The notes under the pieces: generated by a model | Database searches by the model: none | Told to the model about the DNA's origin: nothing | The model's input: the letters and a program-made list of their open reading frames with translations, nothing else | In this document: piece by piece, positions 56,401 to 64,000 of the stretch | How the letters are laid out: each line of letters begins with the position of its first letter | How positions within the stretch are numbered: position 1 is the stretch's first letter | NCBI GenBank assembly: GCA_958510825.1 | Contig: OY294047.1 | Span: 3,348,001 to 3,412,000 of the forward strand | DNA length: 64,000 nt | Direction: 5' to 3' | Source: Brachypterus glaber | Taxonomy: Eukaryota; Arthropoda; Insecta; Coleoptera; Kateretidae | Position numbers and translations under genes: made by a program

Positions 56401-59400
56401 AAAAGTTACCGGGGCTAGGTTAAATCGCGCCAGGTGAATTTTTTATATGTTTAGTGTTTCATAATAGGTAGTTGTTTAAAGGGTATTTGGCACCGATTCA
56501 AGTAGTACCCGGTGACCAAATTTGAACTTATAGGAAAATTTTTAAAAATTTTTAAAATATTTTCATTTTCTTACCTATCTAGCCATGGCTAGAATAATTT
56601 CAGCCAGGTGAATTTTTGATATGTTTTGTGTTTAATGATAAGAAGTAGTTTAATGTCTATTTGGCACCGATAAAAGTTACTGAAGATGACCAAATTTGAA
56701 CTTGTACGAAAATTTTGCAATTTATTTAAAATTCTTACCTATCTAGCCGGGGCTAGGATAATTTCCGCCAGGTAAATTTTTGATATGTTTTGTGTTTAAT
56801 GATAGGAAGTAGTTTAAAGTCTATTTGGCACCGATAAAAGAGACAGAACATGACCAAATTTGAACTTGTACGAAAATTTTGCAATTTTTTTAAAATTCTT
56901 ACCTATCTAGACGGGGCTAGGATAATTTCCGCCAGGTGAATTTTTGATATGTTTTGTGTTTAATGATAGGAAGTAGTTTAAAGTCTATTTGGCACCGATA
57001 AAAGGGACAGAACATGACCAAATTTGAACTTGTACGAAAATTTTGCAATTTTTTTAAAATTCTTACCTATCTAGCCGGGGCTAGGATAATTTCCGCCAGG
57101 TGAATTTTTGATATGTTTTGTGTTTAATGATAGGAAGTAGTTTAAAGTCTATTTGGCACCGATAAAAGAGACAGAACATTTCCAAATTTGAACTTGTACG
57201 AAAATTTTGCAATTTTTTTAAAATTCTTACCTATCTAGCCGGGGCTAGGATAATTTCCGCCAGGTGAATTTTTGATATGTTTTGTGATTAATGATAGGAA
57301 GTAGTTTAAAGTCTATTTGGCACCGATAAAAGAGACAGAACATTTCCAAATTTGAACTTGTACGAAAATTTTGCAATTTTTTTAAAATTCTTACCTATCT
57401 AGCCGGGGCTAGGATAATTTCCGCCAGGTGAATTTTTGATATGTTTTGTGTTTAATGATAGGAAGTAGTTTAAAGTCTATTTGGCACCGATAAAAGAGAC
57501 AGAACATGACCAAATTTAAACTTGTACGAAAATTTTGCAATTTTTTTAAAATTCTTACCTATCTAGCCGGGGCTAGGATAATTTCCGCCAGATGAATTTT
57601 CGATATGTTTTGTGTTTAATGATAGGAAGTAATTTAAAGTCTATTTGGCACGGATAAAAGAGACAGAACATGACCAAATTTGAACTTGTACGAAAATTTT
57701 GCAATTTTTTTAAAATTCTTACCTATCTAGCCGGGGCTAGGATAATTTCCGCCAGGTGAATTTTTGATATGTTTTGTGTTTAATGATAGGAAGTAGTTTA
57801 AAGTCTATTTGGCACCGATAAAAGAGACAGAACATTTCCAAATTTGAACTTGTACGAAAATTTTGCAATTTTTTTAAAATTCTTACCTATCTAGCCGGGG
57901 CTAGGATAATTTCCGCCAGGTGAATTTTTGATATGTTTTGTGTTTAATGATAGGAAGTAGTTTAAAGTCTATTTGGCACCGATAAAAGAGACAGAACATG
58001 ACCAAATTTGAACTTGTACGAAAATTTTGCAATTTTTTTAAAATTCTTACCTATCTAGCCGGGGCTAGGATAATTTCCGCCAGGTGAATTTTTGATATGT
58101 TTTGTGTTTAATGATAGGAAGTAGTTTAAAGTCTATTTGGCACCGATAAAAGAGACAGAACATTCCCAAATTTGAACTTGTACGAAAATTTTGCATTTTT
58201 TTTTAAATTCTTACCTATCTAGCCGGGGCTAGGATAATTTCCGCCAGGTGAATTTTTGATATGTTTCGTGTTTAATGATAGGAAGTAGTTTAAAGTCTAT
58301 TTGGCACCGATAAAAGAGACAGAACATTTCCAAATTTGAACTTGTACGAAAATTTTGCAATTTTTTTAAAATTCTTACCTATCTAGCCGGGGCTAGGATA
58401 ATTTCCGCCAGGTGAATTTTTGATATGTTTTGTGTTTAATGATAGGAAGTAGTTTAAAGTCTATTTGGCACCGATAAAAGAGACAGAACATTTCCAAATT
58501 TGAACTTGTACGAAAATTTTGCAATTTTTTTAAAATTCTTACCTATCTAGCCGGGGCTAGGATAATTTCCGCCAGGTGAATTTTTGATATGTTTTGTGTT
58601 TAATGATAGGAAGTAGTTTAAAGTCTATTTGGCACCGATAAAAGAGACAGAACATTTCCAAATTTGAACTTGTACGAAAATTTTGCAATTTTTTTAAAAT
58701 TCTTACCTATCTAGCCGGGGCTAGGATAATTTCCGCCAGGTGAATTTTTGATATGTTTTGTGTTTAATGATAGGAAGTAGTTTAAAGTCTATTTGGCACC
58801 GATAAAAGAGACAGAACATTTCCAAATTTGAACTTGTACGAAAATTTTGCAATTTTTTTAAAATTCTTACCTATCTAGCCGGGGCTAGGATAATTTCCGC
58901 CAGGTGAATTTTTGATATGTTTTGTGTTTAATGATAGGAAGTAGTTTAAAGTCTATTTGGCACCGATAAAAGAGACAGAACATGACCAAATTTGAACTTG
59001 TACGAAAATTTTGCAATTTTTTTAAAATTCTTACCTATCTAGCCGGGGCTAGGATAATTTCCGCCAGGTGAATTTTTGATATGTTTTGTGTTTAATGATA
59101 GGAAGTAGTTTAAAGTCTATTTGGCACCGATAAAAGAGACAGAACATTCCCAAATTTGAACTTGTACGAAAATTTTGCATTTTTTTTTAAATTCTTACCT
59201 ATCTAGCCGGGGCTAGGATAATTTCCGCCAGGTGAATTTTTGATATGTTTCGTGTTTAATGATAGGAAGTAGTTTAAAGTCTATTTGGCACCGATAAAAG
59301 AGACAGAACATTTCCAAATTTGAACTTGTACGAAAATTTTGCAATTTTTTTAAAATTCTTACCTATCTAGCCGGGGCTAGGATAATTTCCGCCAGGTGAA

Positions 59401-60967
59401 TTTTTGATATGTTTTGTGTTTAATGATAGGAAGTAGTTTAAAGTCTATTTGGCACCGATAAAAGAGACAGAACATTTCCAAATTTGAACTTGTACGAAAA
59501 TTTTGCAATTTTTTTAAAATTCTTACCTATCTAGCCGGGGCTAGGATAATTTCCGCCAGGTGAATTTTTGATATGTTTTGTGTTTAATGATAGGAAGTAG
59601 TTTAAAGTCTATTTGGCACCGATAAAAGAGACAGAACATTTCCAAATTTGAACTTGTACGAAAATTTTGCAATTTTTTTAAAATTCTTACCTATCTAGCC
59701 GGGGCTAGGATAATTTCCGCCAGGTGAATTTTTGATATGTTTTGTGTTTAATGATAGGAAGTAATTTAAAGTCTATTTGGCACCGATAAAAGAGACAGAA
59801 CATGACCAAATTTGAACTTGTACGAAAATTTTGCAATTTTTTTAAAATTCTTACCTATCTAGCCGGGGCTAGGATAATTTCCGCCAGGTGAATTTTTGAT
59901 ATGTTTTGTTTTTAATGATAGGAAGTAGTTTAAAGTCTATTTGGCACCGATAAAAGAGACAGAACATTTCCAAATTTGAACTTGTACGAAAATTTTGCAA
60001 TTTTTTTAAAATTCTTACCTATCTAGCCGGGGCTAGGATAATTTCCGCCAGGTGAATTTTTGATATGTTTTGTGTTTAATGATAGGAAGTAGTTTAAAGT
60101 CTATTTGGCACCGATAAAAGAGACAGAACATGACCAAATTTGAACTTGTACGAAAATTTTGCAATTTTTTTAAAATTCTTACCTATCTAGCCGGGGCTAG
60201 GATAATTTCCGCCAGGTGAATTTTTGATATGTTTTGTGTTTAATGATAGGAAGTAGTTTAAAGTCTATTTGGCACCGATAAAAGAGACAGAACATTTCCA
60301 AATTTGAACTTGTACGAAAATTTTGCATTTTTTTTAATTCTTACCTATCTAGCCGGGGCTAGGATAATTTCCGCCAGGTGAATTTTTGATATGTTTTGTG
60401 TTTAATGATAGGAAGTAGTTTAAAGTCTATTTGGCACCGATAAAAGAGACAGAACATTTCCAAATTTGAACTTGTACGAAAATTTTGCAATTTTTTTAAA
60501 ATTCTTACCTATCTAGCCGGGGCTAGGATAATTTCCGCCAGGTGAATTTTTGATATGTTTTGTGTTTAATGATAGGAAGTAGTTTAAAGTCTATTTGGCA
60601 CCGATAAAAGAGACAGAACATTTCCAAATTTGAACTTGTACGAAAATTTTGCATTTTTTTTTAAATTCTTACCTATCTAGCCGGGGCTAGGATAATTTCC
60701 GCCAGGTGAATTTTTGATATGTTTTGTGTTTAATGATAGGAAGTAGTTTAAAGTCTATTTGGCACCGATAAAAGAGACAGAACATTTCCAAATTTGAACT
60801 TGTACGAAAATTTTGCAATTTTTTTAAAATTCTTACCTATCTAGCCGGGGCTAGGATAATTTCCACCAGGTGAATTTTTGATATGTTTTGTGTTTAATGA
60901 TAGGAAGTAGTTTAAAGTCTATTTGGCACCGATAAAAGAGACAGAACATGACCAAATTTGAACTTGT
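56401..60967 (-). repeat. Satellite B, right array: about 27 copies, inverted
   Basis: GAACTTGTACGAAAATTTTG recurs every 164 bp from about 56699 to 60960, reverse complement of the left array. The inner two units (56401-56698) are diverged and carry the same GCGCGATTTAA variant as the inner edge of the left array. A variant pair (TTTGCATTTTTTTTTAAATT with TATGTTTCGTG) recurs 985 bp apart (58163 and 59148), which is six monomers. Confidence 0.97.
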
Positions 60968-61138
60968 ATGCATATTTCGCATGTTTCTTGCTTTTTCTAT
61001 TTATTTGTGGGTCGAAAAGGGCTTAATTCGATCTAAAAATACTAGATACCGGGTTTTTATTGTTTTTAAATGAAATTGAGTCGATTTTAAAAATTTTGAA
61101 TTTTCGTTGCAAAAAAACGTTGCAAACTTCAGCTTCAT
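60968..61138 (-). repeat. Giant element terminal segment, right
   Basis: Reverse complement of 42000-42170 and apparently identical. Confidence 0.9.
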
Positions 61139-61146
61139 CTAGTTTC
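61139..61146 (+). repeat. 8-bp target duplication of the giant element, right
   Basis: CTAGTTTC, matches 41992-41999. Confidence 0.93.
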
Positions 61147-61306
61147 ATAACCTACGTTTTTAGCGCACGTGTACAAGCCGCTTGCGGAAAGTTTGCTAAA
61201 GTACTAGTGCGCTAAGAACTTGTTGGACTTTTTGGATGGAATAAGTGCTTTAATTGCATTATTTGAATTTTCGATGCAAAAAAAACGTTGCAAACTTCAG
61301 CTTCAT
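61147..61306 (+). mobile_element. Host MITE, right part
   Basis: Continues ATAACCTACGTTTTTAGCGC and ends GTTGCAAACTTCAGCTTCAT. The frames at 61212-61563 read through it in reverse and are not supported. Confidence 0.92.
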
Positions 61307-61314
61307 AACAAATA
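61307..61314 (+). repeat. 8-bp target duplication of the host MITE, right
   Basis: AACAAATA, matches 41925-41932. Confidence 0.9.
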
Positions 61315-62041
61315 ACTTTCTCGATAAAACAAATTTTGGCTTTTTTAAGAATTTTTCTAAAAATACCTTTATAAATCCTTGGAAAAACTTGCCTTGTTAG
61401 CTTTTTTAAGAATAAAATTGACATTTTTAATGATGCAGTTGGCTTTTTCAACATCCCCAATAATATGTTTGACTGGTAGCCTATACCTGTGGGCCACTCT
61501 TGCACTAATAAAAGCGATAATTTTAATAATGCAATAGTGCTTTAAATGCTTGTATCGTGCCAAAAAGAAAACCCTCTGTTATGAGGGTGGTATGTAATGA
61601 AAGATATAGATGTCCTTATTACATTTATAAAAAAACGCAAATCTTAAAAAATACACATATGGGTCACTCTTGCACTAAACGCCTCATTTCTTTCTCGGTA
61701 AAGAATACCCAAGAATACCCTAAGAAATTGAAATTGAGTCGTAAAACAGGTACTTGCTAAGCAAGGAATTTTATGTTGATTCAAAGGCTAAACCAGGGTT
61801 ACCACAACTATTAAACTTTCCAGGTTTTCCCTGACCAAAATCATAAAATTCCCTGACTTATCATTATCGTCATCATCGTCAAGTTATTAGTCTCAAGACT
61901 GGTTTGAGGCAGCTCTTCATCCTACCTTATCTTTTGACAATTTTTTCATTTCCCTGAAATTTTTACACCCTACATCGTTTTTCTGTGTGCAGTATTCTAT
62001 TCTAAGCCTGCCCAAAATATCGTTAAGGGGTTATATACCTT
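61315..62041. other. Unassigned stretch with a recurrent arthropod-like motif
   Basis: GGGCCACTCTTGCACTA (61491) and a related copy (61662) echo 41270, on the far side of the giant element. 61890-61942 reads TCTCAAGACTGGTTTGAGGC, AGCTCTTCATCC, a motif I have met in interspersed repeats of other arthropods, but I cannot verify its family. No gene is seen. Confidence 0.45.
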
Positions 62042-62860
62042 ATGAAGCTGAAGTTTGCAACATTTTTTTGCAAGGAAAATTAAAAATTTTTAAAATCGAC
62101 TCCATTTAATTTAAAAACAATCAAAAAACGATAGTAAGTAGTTTTAAATCGAATTAAGCCCTTTTGGGTCCATAAATACATAAAAAAAAAGCAAGAAACG
62201 TCAATATAAGTTCAAATTTGGCCATCCTCTCCAGCTTTTATCGGTGCCAAATAGCCTTCAAACAACTTCCCATTATAAAACACAAAACATATCAAAAAAT
62301 TACCGAGCGGAATTTATGAAGCTGAAGTTTGCAACATTTTTTTGCAAGGAAAATTAAAAATTTTTAAAATCGACTCCATTTAATTTAAAAACAATCAAAA
62401 AACGATAGTAAGTAGTTTTAGATCGAATTAAACCCTTTTGGGTCCATAAATACATAAAAAAAAGCAAGAAACGTCAATATAAGTTCAAATTTGGCCATCC
62501 TCTCCAGCTTTTATCGGTGCCAAATAGCCTTCAAACAACTTCCCATTATAAAACACAAAACATATCAAAAAATTACCGAGCGGAATTTATGAAGCTGAAG
62601 TTTGCAACATTTTTTTGCAAGGAAAATTAAAAATTTTTAAAATCGACTCCATTTAATTTAAAAACAATCAAAAAACGATAGTAAGTAGTTTTAGATCGAA
62701 TTAAACCCTTTTGGGTCCATAAATACATAAAAAAAGCAAGAAACGTCAATATAAGTTCAAATTTGGCCATCCTCTCCAGCTTTTATCGGTGCCAAATAGC
62801 CTTCAAACAACTTCCCATTATAAAACACAAAACATATCAAAAAATTACCGAGCGGAATTT
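62042..62860 (+). repeat. Three 273-bp tandem units: element end plus one satellite-B-like monomer
   Basis: Units start at 62042, 62316 and 62589 (274, 273, 272 bp). Each begins ATGAAGCTGAAGTTTGCAAC, continues with a diverged copy of the giant element's terminal segment, and ends in a partial satellite-B-like unit (ATCGGTGCCAAATAGCC, ACATATCAAAAAATTACCGA). The three units are almost identical to each other, so the duplication is recent relative to their divergence from the giant element. Confidence 0.93.
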
Positions 62861-63092
62861 ATGAAGCTGAAGTTTGCAACGTTTTTTTGCATCGAAAATT
62901 TAAATAGTATATTAAAGCACTAGTTTCATAACATACGTTTTTAGTGCACGAGTACAGGTTTAGAAAACAAGCCGCTTGCGGCGAGTTTTCTAAAGTACTA
63001 TAGTGCGCTAAAAACGTGATATGGAACAAATGCTTTGATACACTATCTGAATTTTCGATGCAAAAAAAAAACGTTGCAAACTTCAGCTTCAT
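62861..63092. mobile_element. ATGAAGCTGAAG MITE, complete copy (232 bp)
   Basis: Complete terminal repeats, with an intact single AGCACTAGTTTCATAACATA. It directly continues the tandem units, using the same left end in the same phase. Confidence 0.92.
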
Positions 63093-63340
63093 GTTTTTAA
63101 GCCCTATAAAAAATGCTATGTACAGTTTTTTGCTGAAATATAACGTTTTGGAGTTACAGACTTTCAAAAAAATGCTATATACAGTTTTTTGCTAGAACGT
63201 TTTGCAGATACAGACTTTCAAACTTTAATAAATTATGCAGGTGTATTAATGGTTGCCTATTTACGTGATCATACAACTTTCCTTTTCATAACGTTTCAAA
63301 TTAGTGCCTAGTGCCGATGTTTTGACAAGGTGCTTGCAAC
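63093..63340 (-). mobile_element. Hairpin-ended element, 5' fragment
   Basis: Contains AAGCCCTATAAAAAATGCTA, CAGTTTTTTGCT and, at the high-coordinate end, AGTGCCGATGTTTTGACAAG and GGTGCTTGCAA, as in the other copies. An internal ~60-bp segment (ATGCTAT..ACAGTTTTTTGCT) is duplicated. Confidence 0.75.
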
Positions 63341-63451
63341 CTTATATATATTTTTTGCTTGCAACTGTTCAGCTGCTTTCATAGGCAATCATTGTAATTT
63401 TTTTTCTTCAGGAAGAAACCCCCACAAAAAATAAAATTATAAATTACTTAC

Positions 63452-63517
63452 CGTGTCATAATCATCAGTACCCAAAAAGAAGGCCTCATCCTCAAATGCA
63501 TCAAATTTTGAATTCAT
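63452..63517 (-). CDS. Candidate first coding exon of an unidentified gene
   Basis: On the minus strand an ATG in a favourable context (ACAACC before it) opens 22 codons beginning MNSKFDAFEDEAFFLG, an acidic and aromatic peptide. They end exactly at ACG|GTAAGTAA, a consensus splice donor in phase 0. Its composition differs from the surrounding AT-rich repeats. I do not recognise the family, and no second exon was found to the left, where repeats dominate, so the first intron would be long. Alternatively it is a chance frame. The combination of start context, balanced codon use and a strong donor argues for a real exon. Confidence 0.55.
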
Positions 63518-64000
63518 GGTTGTCCGTTTTCCTGTCGTAAGTACAAATCAAAAGTTGCAGGTTATTTTGGTAATTTTTTCCTCGGTCTATCGCACTGTTT
63601 TGTATCCTCACAGATTTGGTCGAATTATAACGAACATTTTTTCACAGAGAACTTGATCCACATAATAAAATATTTTTTAGAAATAAATTAATATTAATAC
63701 ACTGTTTATTCACTGATGGATGCAATTGATTAGAAACACGCCCCTTTTGTAATGTTTACACTGGAAGATCTGGCGGGTGATAGGCGAATGTAAATAAATA
63801 CTTGAACAATCTCGTAAATAAAATATTATAGATTACTTTTTGAAAAAAAAAGTGCAAATTATATAAAATTGCAACCTGTTGATAGTAGCGGCGAAAACGG
63901 CACTGAAAGCTCGACTTGGGGTTCACGCTCTGCAGACGCTTGCGAGTGAATGCGCTATCAAAATAAAAGCCGGAGTAGGCTTGGAATCACGTGCGCTGTG
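63518..64000 (-). promoter_or_regulatory. Possible 5' UTR and promoter of the exon at 63452
   Basis: Sequence upstream (on the minus strand) of the ATG. 63901-63906 reads TCAGTG on the minus strand, matching the arthropod initiator TCAGT. No TATA box is seen at the expected distance. The outer part (63880-64000) is less AT-rich than most of the window. No repeat family of the window is recognised here. Confidence 0.3.

Larger units (their letters stand above)
42000..61138. mobile_element. 19.1-kb giant foldback element carrying satellite arrays
   Basis: Both ends are ATGAAGCTGAAGTTTGCAAC, and about 170 bp of terminal sequence is identical at the two ends in opposite orientation. Going inward, both arms carry satellite B arrays in opposite orientation, then two diverged monomers, then an arm of non-satellite sequence (left 48870-50710, right 54950-56400) that is similar but not identical. 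The loop (50711-54949) holds a smaller foldback, a hairpin-ended element and unassigned sequence. The element is bounded by perfect 8-bp duplications. No transposase or other protein is encoded. Long inverted repeats built of tandem modules are known in Drosophila FB and Galileo elements. Whether this belongs to P, hAT, MULE or another superfamily is not resolved by an 8-bp duplication alone. Confidence 0.9.

Noticed and set aside
42000..61138. Pure assembly artefact (false inverted duplication)
   Set aside because: The arms differ in monomer number, in arm sequence and in nested insertions, and perfect 8-bp duplications flank the whole. A misassembly would not create these.

Overview
This is an AT-rich eukaryotic window, most likely from an arthropod and probably an insect. 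The evidence is a Penelope-like retroelement endonuclease fragment, dozens of short inverted-repeat (MITE/foldback) elements, tRNA-derived SINEs, long satellite arrays, and one candidate GT-donor first coding exon at the right edge. No bacterial gene structure is visible. Almost no protein-coding gene is supported. Most open frames are chance frames inside repeats, and at least the Penelope frame opens at TTG rather than ATG.

Layout. 1-28 kb is a dense patchwork of MITEs and foldbacks, several present two or three times here (958/6554/24448; 2273/21112; 2921/26707; 8965/13952; 11961/19813; 16620/22076). It also holds a 5'-truncated Penelope remnant (1620-2190, minus). At 28.38-28.58 kb there is a 200-N assembly gap. 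From 28.58 to about 35.55 kb runs satellite A, about 47 copies of a 147-bp monomer with nested higher-order duplications. 35.5-41.9 kb is mixed repeats: a SINE, MITEs and a 750-bp element whose end folds into a hairpin.

The outstanding structure is 41,925-61,314. A 227-bp MITE with a perfect 8-bp target duplication (AACAAATA) has been split by a 19.1-kb element (42,000-61,138). That element starts and ends with the same terminal sequence as its host MITE and is flanked by its own perfect 8-bp duplication (CTAGTTTC). The 19.1-kb element is a giant foldback. Each arm carries a 170-bp terminal segment, a tandem array of a 164-bp satellite B monomer (about 39 copies on the left, about 27 on the right, in opposite orientation), and about 1.5-2 kb of diverged arm sequence. 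Its loop holds a second, 2.1-kb foldback whose own arms are tandem ~148-bp repeats (satellite C), and inside that are a CG-rich perfect palindrome and a SINE.

Just to the right (62,042-63,092) three 273-bp tandem units, each made of the element's end plus one satellite-B-like monomer, abut a complete copy of the MITE. Together the two loci look like stages in the growth of satellite DNA inside a transposable element family. No transposase is encoded in the window, so the family must be mobilised in trans if it is active.

At the right edge (63,452-63,517, minus) a 22-codon ATG-initiated exon ends at a consensus splice donor. It is the best candidate for a host gene, with its promoter and 5' UTR toward the window end and its other exons not found.
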